Shown here: positions 54,270 through 62,404 of the stretch, piece after piece
Layout of the letters: every line of letters begins with the position of its first letter
How positions within the stretch are numbered: position 1 is the first letter of the stretch
DNA from: Dactylosporangium fulvum
Lineage (GTDB): Bacteria; Actinomycetota; Actinomycetes; Mycobacteriales; Micromonosporaceae
NCBI RefSeq assembly: GCF_025137375.1
Contig: NZ_CP073720.1
Location: 1,822,501-1,886,500 of the forward strand
Length of the DNA: 64,000 nt
Reading direction: 5' to 3'
Notes under the pieces: generated by a model
Told to the model about the DNA's origin: nothing
What the model saw: only the letters and a program-made list of their open reading frames with translations
The model's database searches: none
Program-made: the position numbers and the translations under genes

Positions 54270-55580
54270 GTGCCGGTGAGCACGGTCACCATCGACCTGG
54301 GTGTGATCGACGACGGCTGGGCCGCGGAGGCCGACGCCCGCCCCGCCGGGCTGCCCCGCGGCTGGGGACTGCTGGCCGCGGTCGGCCTGGTGTTGTCGCT
54401 CGCCTCGGCGGTACCGCTGCCGGAACCACCGCACGAGGTGACCCGGCAGCCGTTGCGGAACGGGCAGTTCCACCTGACCGGCGGGGCGCTGTTCGTGCTC
54501 GAGAGCGACCGCACCCCGACCCCGGTCGAGGCGTTCGACGCGGCCGACGGCAGCACCCGGTGGACGTACACGCCCGACGGCCTGTCGACCCTGTCGTTCG
54601 TCACCACCGACGGCGACCTCGCCGTGCTCTCGCCCGATCTGTGCCGGTCCGGGGTCACCGGCACCACGTTCGCGGTCGACCTGCGCACCGGGCGGGAGCG
54701 CTGGCACGCGACCGGCGTCCCGGTCCGCACCCCGCCCGGCGTCACCGGGACCGTCGTGCTGCGCAGCCTGTGGTCCGACGGGTGCGGCGCGTTGGCCGCC
54801 AACACCTCGATCGCGGGCACGCTGCGATGGCAGGCGATCGACGGCGCGGGCCGCACGCTGTGGGAGGTGCCGGTGGAGCCCGGCACCCGCGTCGCGGTCG
54901 ACACCGCCGAGCAGGGCGCCGTGTGGGCCGCGCTGCTCGACAAGCAGGGCGGGATGAGCATCGTGGACTTCACGACCGGTGCGCGGTCCTCACCCGTGCC
55001 CGGCGTCTTCGCCGGCGACCTGTTCGCCGCGGCCGGGGATCTGCTCATCGTCGCCGGTTGGGACACTTCCGGCACGACCCTCACCGCCTACGGCCGTGAC
55101 TTCCGGCGGCGCTGGGAGTCACACGTGCCGACCGGCCCGGCGTCCGGCCGGACGGACCGGCTGACCGTCCGGCCGTGCGCGGGCGCGCTGTGTGTCACCG
55201 GCCAGCGCACGGCGGTGCTGGACCCGGCGACCGGGGTGCTGTTGTGGACCGCGGCCGGCCGGCCCGCGCTGACCACGGTGCCCGGCGGCCTGCTGGCGGC
55301 GCCGGCCGCGGGCAGGGTCACGCTGCTGGATCCGGCGACCGGGCTGGCGGTGACGGAGCTGCGGGGCTGGGACGTGCTGGGCGTCGCCGGCCCGCGGATG
55401 CTGCTGGGCCTCCAGTCCGCGGACGGCACGCTGCTGGCCTGGTCCGCGGGGCCGGAGGTGACCCCGTTCGCGACGGTGGAGGGCCGGCTCGCCGGGTGCG
55501 AACTCGACGCCGCGCTGGTGGCCTGTCGCACGGCGGCGGACGAGGTGCTGCTGCTGCGCCTCCCGACGTCCGCGCCCTAG
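54270..55580 (+). CDS. Membrane-anchored PQQ-like beta-propeller protein 3
   Basis: This 436-residue paralogue begins VSTVTIDLGVIDDGWAAEADARP, then a membrane helix (GLLAAVGLVLSLASAVPL) and propeller blades (VEAFDAADGSTRWTYTP; AVDLRTGRERWHATGVP; SIVDFTTGARSSPVP; AVLDPATGVLLWTAAG; LLDPATGLAVTELRG). The last blade ends CELDAALVACRTAADEVLLLRLP, matching the AC...WRLP ends of the other three. GTG 54270 lies 12 bp after the previous stop. The blade consensus is more Ala/Val-rich than in paralogues 1 and 2, so it is the more diverged copy. Confidence 0.73.
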   Translation: MPVSTVTIDLGVIDDGWAAEADARPAGLPRGWGLLAAVGLVLSLASAVPLPEPPHEVTRQPLRNGQFHLTGGALFVLESDRTPTPVEAFDAADGSTRWTYTPDGLSTLSFVTTDGDLAVLSPDLCRSGVTGTTFAVDLRTGRERWHATGVPVRTPPGVTGTVVLRSLWSDGCGALAANTSIAGTLRWQAIDGAGRTLWEVPVEPGTRVAVDTAEQGAVWAALLDKQGGMSIVDFTTGARSSPVPGVFAGDLFAAAGDLLIVAGWDTSGTTLTAYGRDFRRRWESHVPTGPASGRTDRLTVRPCAGALCVTGQRTAVLDPATGVLLWTAAGRPALTTVPGGLLAAPAAGRVTLLDPATGLAVTELRGWDVLGVAGPRMLLGLQSADGTLLAWSAGPEVTPFATVEGRLAGCELDAALVACRTAADEVLLLRLPTSAP

Positions 55581-55618
55581 CGGTGGCGGCGGAGCGCTTC
55601 TCCGGGGAACCTGAACTG

Positions 55619-57028
55619 GTGGGTGACTCGTTCATAGAGCTGGGTGAGTTGCGGCCGGCGACGGACAGCGTCGAATGGGTGCCACTGCGGCAGCGGCCCG
55701 GACCGGTCGGGGCCGGGCGGCGGCAGTGGCCGATCGTCGCGGTGCTTGCGCTCGTCGCCGTCTTCGCCAGCGGGTCGCTGCCCGTGCGGCAGGTCGAGAA
55801 GCTCGCCGTCCTCGCCGAGCACACTGTCGGCTTCGTCGCCGACCGGACCACCCTCTACACGCTCGGCGAGGAGCAGGCGCTCACGGCCTACGACTGGTCG
55901 ACCGGGCAGGTCCGCTGGAGCCGCGCGCCGGCTGCCGACGGCGGCCAGGTCTACCTCGCCGCCGACCGCGCCTACGTCCGCCACCGGCCCTGCACGACAA
56001 CCGTCGGCTGGAGCCTCGAACGGCTGGACCCGAAGACCGGCGAGGAGGCGTGGACCCGTTCCGGGGCGCCGATCGCGGTGCTCGCCGGGCCGCCGGGCGA
56101 GGCGCCCGGGCTGCTCGCCGTCGACGAGCTGCGGCCGAGCTGCCCGCCGGTCGTGCCGACCCGCAACTCGCCGCCGCAGACCTCGGTCCGGCTCGCGGGT
56201 CTGGACGCGGAGACCGGTGCGATCCGGTGGGCCTTCGAGCCGCCCGCCGGCAGCCGGTTGGTCGCGCCCGAGGTGCCGGGCAGCGACTGGTTCGCCGTCT
56301 GGTACCCCGGGGGCCGCACCGAGGTCCGCTCCGCCGTCAACGGGGCCGTCGTCAGCGCCGCCGACCTGCCGGAGCTGGCCGACGGGCCGCCGACCAGCGT
56401 CCGGATCGTCGGCGACCTGCTGGTCGTCGTGTCTGTGCGCAACGACGGGGCGCTGATCACGGCGTACGGTAAGAATCCCCTGCGGTACCGGTGGGATCAG
56501 CTCTTCCAGTCCGCGGAGCCCGTCCCGATCGCCGAGCTCGCCTACGGGCCGGTGGTGGTCGCCTGCGGCCCGATGCTGTGCGTGCCGAACTGGCGGGACA
56601 TCGCGGTGCTCGACCCGGCCACCGGCCGGCAGCAGTGGCGGCGGCAGATCCAGCTCGACGGCATCGGGCCGGGTGTCCTCGTCGCCCGCGACCGGGGTGA
56701 CTTCATGCGGATCCGGGTGGTCGACTGGCGTACCGGCCGGGACCTCGACGACCTGCGCGGCTGGGGCGTGGTGCCGACAGCCACCGACGGCACCGACGGC
56801 ACTGACGTCGAGGACACCACGGCCACCGGGTCGGGGATGCCCTACGTGCTGGTGCAGAAGCCCGAGGGCGACTCCTCCCAGCTCGCGCGGATCGACCTGC
56901 GCACCGGGGGGATCTGCCCGCTGGGCACGGTGTCGCCGATCCCGTCGCGGTGCGCGATCCGCGGCAGCCGCCTGTCGTGCCTGGCCGACGGGGACTCGGT
57001 ACATCTGTGGCGGCTGCCCGCACCCTAG
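55619..57028 (+). CDS. Membrane-anchored PQQ-like beta-propeller protein 4
   Basis: This 469-residue paralogue begins VGDSFIELGELRPATDSVEW, has a membrane helix (WPIVAVLALVAVFASGSLPV) and propeller blades (AYDWSTGQVRWSRAP; LDAETGAIRWAFEPP; VLDPATGRQQWRRQI; VVDWRTGRDLDDLRG; IDLRTGGICPLG). GTG 55619 is chosen because it aligns the D-FIELG start with IIELDL and TIDLG of the other copies and has GGGGAA upstream; GTG 55583 would add 12 residues. The TAG stop is inside the following terminator stem. A response regulator gene follows, so a sensory link is possible. Confidence 0.73.
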   Translation: MGDSFIELGELRPATDSVEWVPLRQRPGPVGAGRRQWPIVAVLALVAVFASGSLPVRQVEKLAVLAEHTVGFVADRTTLYTLGEEQALTAYDWSTGQVRWSRAPAADGGQVYLAADRAYVRHRPCTTTVGWSLERLDPKTGEEAWTRSGAPIAVLAGPPGEAPGLLAVDELRPSCPPVVPTRNSPPQTSVRLAGLDAETGAIRWAFEPPAGSRLVAPEVPGSDWFAVWYPGGRTEVRSAVNGAVVSAADLPELADGPPTSVRIVGDLLVVVSVRNDGALITAYGKNPLRYRWDQLFQSAEPVPIAELAYGPVVVACGPMLCVPNWRDIAVLDPATGRQQWRRQIQLDGIGPGVLVARDRGDFMRIRVVDWRTGRDLDDLRGWGVVPTATDGTDGTDVEDTTATGSGMPYVLVQKPEGDSSQLARIDLRTGGICPLGTVSPIPSRCAIRGSRLSCLADGDSVHLWRLPAP

Positions 57029-57065
57029 GGTGCGTATCAAGGCCCACCTTGATACGCACCCTAGG
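57024..57065 (+). terminator. Perfect 19-bp inverted repeat, terminator of the propeller array
   Basis: Arms 57024-57042 and 57047-57065 (left arm CCTAGGGTGCGTATCAAGG) pair completely around CCCA. The stop codon of the fourth propeller gene lies in the left arm. It separates the array from the two-component genes. Confidence 0.85.
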
Positions 57066-57129
57066 CTTGTTCACGCGGACTTCACGTCCGGTGGACGAGA
57101 CTGGCCCGATTCCGGGTGGGGGGAACAGC

Positions 57130-57795
57130 GTGCGTGTGCTGGTGATCGAAGACGAGCAGAGCCTTGCCGACGCGATCGTTCGCGGGCTGCGGAGGCAGGG
57201 GATGGCCGTCGACGTCGCCTACGACGGCACCACGGGCCACGAGATGGCCATGGTGACGCGGTACGACGTGGTTGTCCTCGACCGGGACCTGCCCGGCATG
57301 CACGGCGACGAGATCTGCGCCGACCTGGTCGCCTCCGGCGCGCTCACCCGGGTCATCATGCTCACCGCGAGCGGCAGCGTCGCCGAACGGGTCGAGGGCC
57401 TCCAGATCGGCGCCGACGACTACCTGCCCAAGCCGTTCGACTTCAGCGAGCTCGTCGCCCGGGTGCAGGCGCTCGGCCGCCGGGCCACGCCCGCCGCGCC
57501 GCCGGTGCTCACCATCGGCGACCTCGTGCTCGACCAGGCCAAGCGGGTCGCCACCCGCGGTGGCCAGCCGCTCGACCTCACCCGCAAGGAGTTCGGGCTG
57601 CTGGAGGAGCTGCTCAAGGCGCGCGGCGCGGTCGTGTCCAGCGAGGAGCTGCTGGAGCGGGTCTGGGACGCCAACGCCGACCCGTTCACCACGACGGTAC
57701 GGGTGACGATGATGACGCTGCGCAAGAAGCTGGGTGAGCCGGCGCTCATCGAGACCGTCGTCGGCGCCGGGTATCGCACCAGGGAACCACAATGA
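57130..57795 (+). CDS. OmpR/PhoB-family response regulator
   Basis: This 221-residue protein has a receiver domain (VLVIEDEQSLADAIVRGLRRQGM; phospho-acceptor Asp in VVLDRDLPGMHGDEI; Thr in VIMLTASGS; Lys in LPKPFDFSELVARV) and a winged-helix DNA-binding domain (LTRKEFGLLEELLKARGAVVSSEELLERVWD ... TTVRVTMMTLRKKLGEPALIETVVGAGYRTREP). GTG 57130 follows a G-rich ribosome site. Its stop overlaps the ATG of the histidine kinase (ATGA), so the pair is a two-component system. No target is evident. Confidence 0.9.
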   Translation: MRVLVIEDEQSLADAIVRGLRRQGMAVDVAYDGTTGHEMAMVTRYDVVVLDRDLPGMHGDEICADLVASGALTRVIMLTASGSVAERVEGLQIGADDYLPKPFDFSELVARVQALGRRATPAAPPVLTIGDLVLDQAKRVATRGGQPLDLTRKEFGLLEELLKARGAVVSSEELLERVWDANADPFTTTVRVTMMTLRKKLGEPALIETVVGAGYRTREPQ

Positions 57796-59012
57796 CGATC
57801 TACGACGCGCGCCGCGCGGCCTTCTTCCGGCCCACCCTGCGGCTGCGGCTCACCCTCCTCAACGGCATCCTGCTGGTGGGTGCCGGCCTGGTGCTGGTCG
57901 TTCTGGCGTACATCCTGGTGGACAGTGCCCTGAAGCCGGCCGACCAGCTGCAACCCGGCACCCGGGTGGTGCTGGAGGACGGCACCGAGGTCGACGCGCG
58001 GCAGTGGCAGACCGAGCTGGTCGACGCCGCCGAGTGGGAGCTGCTGACCCGGGGCAGCCTGGCGCTGCTGCTCATCGGCGCGGTCGGGGTGGCCGGCGCC
58101 TACGTGGTCGCCGGGCGGGCCCTGCGGCCCCTGCAGAAGGTGACCACCACCGCGCAGCGGCTGTCCGGGGAGACCCTCGACGCGCGGATCAACTACGACG
58201 GGGCCGACGACGAGGTCTCCGAGCTGGCCAAGACGTTCGACGCGATGCTCGACCGAATAGCCGAGGCGTTCGAGACCCAGAAACGGTTCGTCGCGAACGC
58301 CTCACACGAGCTCCGCACGCCGCTCGCCGTCATGCGCACCGAGGTCGACGTCACGCTCGACGATCCGGAGGCCGACGTCGAGGAGTACCGGCGGATGGCG
58401 ACGGTGGTGCGTGACGCGTCGATGCGGGCCAACGCGCTGGTCGAGTCGCTGCTGCTGCTCGCGCGGACCGAGGCGCAGGCGGGCCGGCGGCTCGGCCGCA
58501 AGGTCGGCGCCGACCTGGCCACCGGCGTGGCGGTGGCGATGTCCGCGACGGGCAAGGAGATCAAGCGGCTCAACCTGGACGTCCGCACCGATCTCGCGCC
58601 GGCCAACGTCGTCGGCGACCCCGGCCTGCTCGACCGTCTCGCCGGCAACCTCATTGAGAACGCGGTCCGCTACAACCACCTCGGCGGCCGGATCTGGGTG
58701 CGCACCGGCACCGACGAGACCCTGGCGTGGCTGGTGGTCGGCAACACCGGGTTCGAGGTCGACCCGGCCGACGTGCCGGTGCTGTTCGAGCCCTTCCGCC
58801 GTGGCGGGCGGGAGCGCACCGGCGCGCGTGGGTCGGGTCTGGGCCTGTCGATCGTCCGGGCGGTCTGCGACGCGCACGGCGGTGGTGTCAGCGCGGTCGC
58901 ACTGGAGGGCGGCGGCCTGGAGGTGACGGTGAGCCTGCCGGCGGCGGCGATCACGCCGTTGCTCTCCGGAACGGCGGCGGTGCCGATCGTGGCGGAGCGG
59001 CCGGCGGCCTGA
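57792..59012 (+). CDS. Membrane sensor histidine kinase
   Basis: This 406-residue kinase has two membrane helices (LLNGILLVGAGLVLVVLAYIL and SLALLLIGAVGVAGAYVVAG) around a short extracytoplasmic loop (ALKPADQLQPGTRVVLEDG), a HAMP linker (ALRPLQKVTTTAQRL), a HisKA domain with the phosphorylated His in FVANASHELRTPLAVM, and an HATPase domain (GNLIENAVRYNH; GRERTGARGSGLGLSIV). It is coupled to the upstream response regulator by ATGA. The short loop suggests a small ligand or membrane signal. It follows the propeller array but is separated by a terminator. Confidence 0.9.
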   Translation: MTIYDARRAAFFRPTLRLRLTLLNGILLVGAGLVLVVLAYILVDSALKPADQLQPGTRVVLEDGTEVDARQWQTELVDAAEWELLTRGSLALLLIGAVGVAGAYVVAGRALRPLQKVTTTAQRLSGETLDARINYDGADDEVSELAKTFDAMLDRIAEAFETQKRFVANASHELRTPLAVMRTEVDVTLDDPEADVEEYRRMATVVRDASMRANALVESLLLLARTEAQAGRRLGRKVGADLATGVAVAMSATGKEIKRLNLDVRTDLAPANVVGDPGLLDRLAGNLIENAVRYNHLGGRIWVRTGTDETLAWLVVGNTGFEVDPADVPVLFEPFRRGGRERTGARGSGLGLSIVRAVCDAHGGGVSAVALEGGGLEVTVSLPAAAITPLLSGTAAVPIVAERPAA

Positions 59013-59180
59013 GCCGGTGGCCGGCACCATGCTCCAGCGGGTGCGTGTGATCGCTGGCACAGTTTCTCAGTCCTGACGCGCGGCGCCGATCTTCTGCCTA
59101 CAGGCCGAATCGGGGTGTTCGACCCACGGCCCCGGCGCGGGGTCCTCGGCCACGGGCCAGGAGCGGGGGAGGAGCCACGG

Positions 59181-60941
59181 ATGCGGCTGCGCAGTTGGCT
59201 CGTCGTGGGCATCAGCGCAGCGCTCCTGCTGGGCATCGGCGCCGTCGGCATCTCCGTGAACCGTTCCGCGCTCAGGGCCGCCGAGACCGTCCACCGGGCC
59301 GACACCCTGGCACTGGCCACCAACAACGGCGGCCTCGCCGAGCAGTTGCTGCTGGTGTCCGCGAAGGAGCTCAGCGACTTCGCGACCGGCCGCCCGCTGT
59401 CGCGGACACCGGGTGACCCCGCCGACCGCGAGGCCCTCGTGGAGTATTCGGCGAAGTCGACCTTCTTCACGTACGGGCTGGTGCTCACGGACCTGAAGGG
59501 CAACCCGATCAACGCCACGAAGTCGTGGAACATGTTCCCGGACCCGGAGGCGGTGGGCCGGAAGCCGGTCATCTCCGCGCTGGCGCTTGGCCGCCCCGGC
59601 TTCTCCTCGATCATGACGATCAAGAACACGTTCGTGCAGGCCGTGGCGGTGCCGATCGTCGCCGCCGGCGAGCCGGTCGCGCTGCTCTACGGGTTCATCC
59701 CGGTCACCGAGAGCCAACTCCAGGAGTACCTCGTCAAGCTCAGCGACAGGTTGCACGTCTCGATGCTCGTCGACTCGGCGGGCACGGTCGGCGCGTCGAG
59801 CCGGCCGGAGCTGATCGGCACGCTCGTCGACTCGGGGATCATCAGCAAGATCGGCTCGACCGACCCGGTGTTCGTCACGTACCGCGCGGCCGACGGGCAG
59901 TCGATGATCGCGACGGTCCGCGGCGGGCTGCCCGGCGGCTGGGCCTATGTGCGCACCCAGTCCACGGCCACGTTCGACGGCCCGATCCGCAACCGCAGCC
60001 TGACGATCAACCTGGCGCTGCTCACGATGCTGCTGGTCGGCGTCGTCGGGATCGCCGTCCTGGGGTACCGTTCCCAGCTCGTCCGGCGGCGCGCCGAGGA
60101 GCGCTTCGCGGCACTCGTCGAGCACGCTCCCGACGTCGTCTCCGTGCTCGACGCCGAGGGCCGCGTGAAGTACTCCAGCCCGAGCAGCAAGCGGATCCTC
60201 GGCTTCACCGCTGTGGGCAGCTCGGTGTTCGACATCCTCCACGAGGACGACCGGCCGCAGATCCAGCAGCGCTTCGCCGCGCTGATGGAGGAGATGGGCG
60301 GCCTGGAGCGCATGCAGGTCCGGGTCAGGCAGGCCGGCGGCAACAACCACCGCTGGTTCGACTTCACCGCCTCCAACCAGCTGCACAACGCGGCGCTCAA
60401 CGGCATCGTCATCAACGCACGGGACATCACCGACAGCCGGGAGATGCAGGACCGGCTGGCGCACGACGCGTACCACGACCCGCTGACCGGCCTGCCCAAC
60501 CGCCGCCGGCTGCACGAGCGCCTGGCGACGTCGTTGCGGTCCAGCCCGGTGGGCGTGCTGTACGTGGACCTCGACGGCTTCAAGCCGGTCAACGACGAGC
60601 TCGGCCACGAGGCCGGCGACGAGTTGCTCCGCCAGGTCGGCGAGCGGCTGAGCTCGGTCCTGCGCCCGACCGACGTGCTGGCCCGCGTCGGCGGCGACGA
60701 GTTCGTGCTGCTGCTGCCGGGGGTCGGGCCGGCCGACAACGGCGCCGGGCTGTGCACGCGGCTGCGCGAGCTGATCCGCGAGCCGTTCGAGATCCACGGC
60801 AACGAGGTGCGTATCGGCGCCAGCATCGGCCTGCACCTGGCCGCCCCGGGCGAGCGCCCCGACGACGTGCTGCGCACCGCCGACCAGGCGATGTACGCCG
60901 TCAAATACGGCCCCGAGCGCCCCGGCCGACATCGCGCCTGA
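59181..60941 (+). CDS. Diguanylate cyclase with extracytoplasmic sensor, PAS and GGDEF domains
   Basis: This 586-residue protein makes c-di-GMP. It has an N-terminal membrane helix (SWLVVGISAALLLGIGAVGIS), a Cache-like extracytoplasmic domain (about residues 40-265; TFFTYGLVLTDLKGNPIN, FIPVTESQLQEY), a second helix (LALLTMLLVGVVGIAVLGY), a PAS domain (APDVVSVLDAEGRVKYSSPSSKRILGF) and a GGDEF domain (DPLTGLPNRR; DLDGFKPVND; RVGGDEFVLLLPG). The GGDEF motif is intact. There is no EAL domain. ATG 59181 has GGAGGAG upstream; the frame extends further but without support. It is separate from the two-component pair. Confidence 0.9.
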   Translation: MRLRSWLVVGISAALLLGIGAVGISVNRSALRAAETVHRADTLALATNNGGLAEQLLLVSAKELSDFATGRPLSRTPGDPADREALVEYSAKSTFFTYGLVLTDLKGNPINATKSWNMFPDPEAVGRKPVISALALGRPGFSSIMTIKNTFVQAVAVPIVAAGEPVALLYGFIPVTESQLQEYLVKLSDRLHVSMLVDSAGTVGASSRPELIGTLVDSGIISKIGSTDPVFVTYRAADGQSMIATVRGGLPGGWAYVRTQSTATFDGPIRNRSLTINLALLTMLLVGVVGIAVLGYRSQLVRRRAEERFAALVEHAPDVVSVLDAEGRVKYSSPSSKRILGFTAVGSSVFDILHEDDRPQIQQRFAALMEEMGGLERMQVRVRQAGGNNHRWFDFTASNQLHNAALNGIVINARDITDSREMQDRLAHDAYHDPLTGLPNRRRLHERLATSLRSSPVGVLYVDLDGFKPVNDELGHEAGDELLRQVGERLSSVLRPTDVLARVGGDEFVLLLPGVGPADNGAGLCTRLRELIREPFEIHGNEVRIGASIGLHLAAPGERPDDVLRTADQAMYAVKYGPERPGRHRA

Positions 60942-60995
60942 CGCATGCGGCACTCCGCGGTGCAACAGGACGGCGGGTGGCGGCAACAGTAGGGT

Positions 60996-61574
60996 ATGAC
61001 GGTCCAGATGAGCCCCACCGATCAGGAGCTGTGGTCGGCGACGGCGGCCGGCAACACGGCGGCGTTCGGTGTGCTGTTCGACCGCTATGCGCGAGCGGTG
61101 TACAACCACGCGTTCCGCCTCACGGGCTCGTGGTCGCTCGCCGAGGACATGACGCAGTCGGCGTTTCTCGTCGCCTGGCGCCGCCGCGCCGATGCCCGCC
61201 TCGTCGACGGTTCGGCGTTGCCCTGGCTGCTCGTGGTGACCGCCAACACCGCTCGCACCGAGACCCGTTCCGCCCGGCGCTGGCTCGCGCTGCTGCGCCG
61301 GCTGCCGGGGGAGCGCGACACCGCCGCCGATCCGGCCGACGAGATCGCCGGCCGCATCGACGACGAACGCCGGACGCGGACGCTCCTGGCCGCCGTGCGG
61401 CGGCTGCCGCGGGCCGAGCGGGAGGCGGTCGCACTGTGCGTGTGGTCCGGCGTGTCCTACGCCGACGCCGCGGCCGTCCTCGGTGTCAGCGAGACCGCGC
61501 TCCGTTCCCGGGTCAGTCGGGCGCGGGCCCGGCTGACCCGCCAACTGTCGAACGACACCGTGGAGGATCGATGA
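60996..61574 (+). CDS. ECF-subfamily RNA polymerase sigma factor
   Basis: This 192-residue sigma factor has only regions 2 and 4: SATAAGNTAAFGVLFDRYARAVYNHAFRLTGSWSLAEDMTQSAFLVAWRR and RLPRAEREAVALCVWSGVSYADAAAVLGVSETALRSRVSRARARLTR. Such ECF factors are usually held by a membrane anti-sigma factor; the next gene overlaps its stop by 4 bp (ATGA) and encodes a membrane-anchored protein. The -35/-10 specificity cannot be read. It is preceded by the diguanylate cyclase gene but separated by 54 bp. Confidence 0.9.
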   Translation: MTVQMSPTDQELWSATAAGNTAAFGVLFDRYARAVYNHAFRLTGSWSLAEDMTQSAFLVAWRRRADARLVDGSALPWLLVVTANTARTETRSARRWLALLRRLPGERDTAADPADEIAGRIDDERRTRTLLAAVRRLPRAEREAVALCVWSGVSYADAAAVLGVSETALRSRVSRARARLTRQLSNDTVEDR

Positions 61575-62404
61575 ACGACCTGTTCACCCCGCCGGCCGAG
61601 CGGGATCTGCCGCCCGGCCGGGCGGCGGAGATGCGCGCCGAGCTCCTCGCCGGCATCATCGGGCCGGCGCGACCGGCACCGTGGACGCGGCGCCGCGTGC
61701 GTGCCGCCGTCGCACTCGCCGGGGTCGTCGCCGCGGCTGCGGCCGGGGTGTCGGCCTGGTCCGGCGACGACGGCCGGCAGGTGCTCGCGCTCGGCCCCGG
61801 CGAGCTGTCGCCGTCCCTGCGGCCGGCGGTCGAGCACTGCCTGGAATGGGCCGGCAACGCGCATGGCGTGCGGTCGCTCACCACCGACGACCTCGTCGTG
61901 GGTGCCCAGTCCGGCGACCACACCGCGGTGCTGTTCCTCACCGAGGATCGGTACTTCGCCTGCGACCTCTGGACTCCGTGGTTCCAGGGGGTGTCCGGCG
62001 GCACGTCGACCGACACCGACGGGGAGGAGTGGCGGCACGACTGGCTGCCGGGACCGGTCGAGCGGCTGTCCATGACGTCGACCGACGCCGACGGCGGTGA
62101 GGTGGTTGTCGTCGGGCGGGTCAGCGCGCGGGTGCACCGGCTGGTGCTCGACCACGGCAACGGCACGAGGACCCCGGCACGCATCGCCAACGGCGCGTTC
62201 GGGCTGATCTCCGAGGACGGCGACGTCCGCTGGGCCGACAACCCGGAACTGGTCAGCTACGACGGCGACGGCAAGGAGATCGACCGCCGGTCGTTGCTCG
62301 CCCCGTTCAGGGGCGGCGACCGGTGCTACACGGATCCGACCGGCGCCGTGGTCCTCGGCAAGCCCGGCCCGGCCTGCCTGCCCGCGGAGCCCTGGGTCGG
62401 CTAG
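61571..62404 (+). CDS. Membrane-anchored partner of the ECF sigma factor (anti-sigma-like)
   Basis: This 277-residue protein has a short cytoplasmic N-terminus (NDLFTPPAERDLPPGRAAEMRAELLAGI), one membrane helix (VRAAVALAGVVAAAAAGVSAW) and an extracytoplasmic domain with HCLEWAGNAHG, YFACDLWTPWF and a final DRCYTDPTGAVV, four Cys in all. It has no HxxxCxxC zinc anti-sigma motif, so it is either an unusual anti-sigma factor or a co-regulated surface protein. ATG 61571 overlaps the sigma stop. It converges on the M23 peptidase gene, overlapping by 4 bp in a palindromic TCGGCTAGCCGA. Confidence 0.68.
   Translation: MNDLFTPPAERDLPPGRAAEMRAELLAGIIGPARPAPWTRRRVRAAVALAGVVAAAAAGVSAWSGDDGRQVLALGPGELSPSLRPAVEHCLEWAGNAHGVRSLTTDDLVVGAQSGDHTAVLFLTEDRYFACDLWTPWFQGVSGGTSTDTDGEEWRHDWLPGPVERLSMTSTDADGGEVVVVGRVSARVHRLVLDHGNGTRTPARIANGAFGLISEDGDVRWADNPELVSYDGDGKEIDRRSLLAPFRGGDRCYTDPTGAVVLGKPGPACLPAEPWVG

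Noticed and set aside
59525..62404. A plus-strand frame of about 960 codons spanning the diguanylate cyclase and ECF sigma genes
   Set aside because: Its upstream part is an alternative frame over the cyclase and sigma genes with an Arg/Ala/Pro-rich translation and no domain. Only the last 278 codons, from ATG 61571, are credible.
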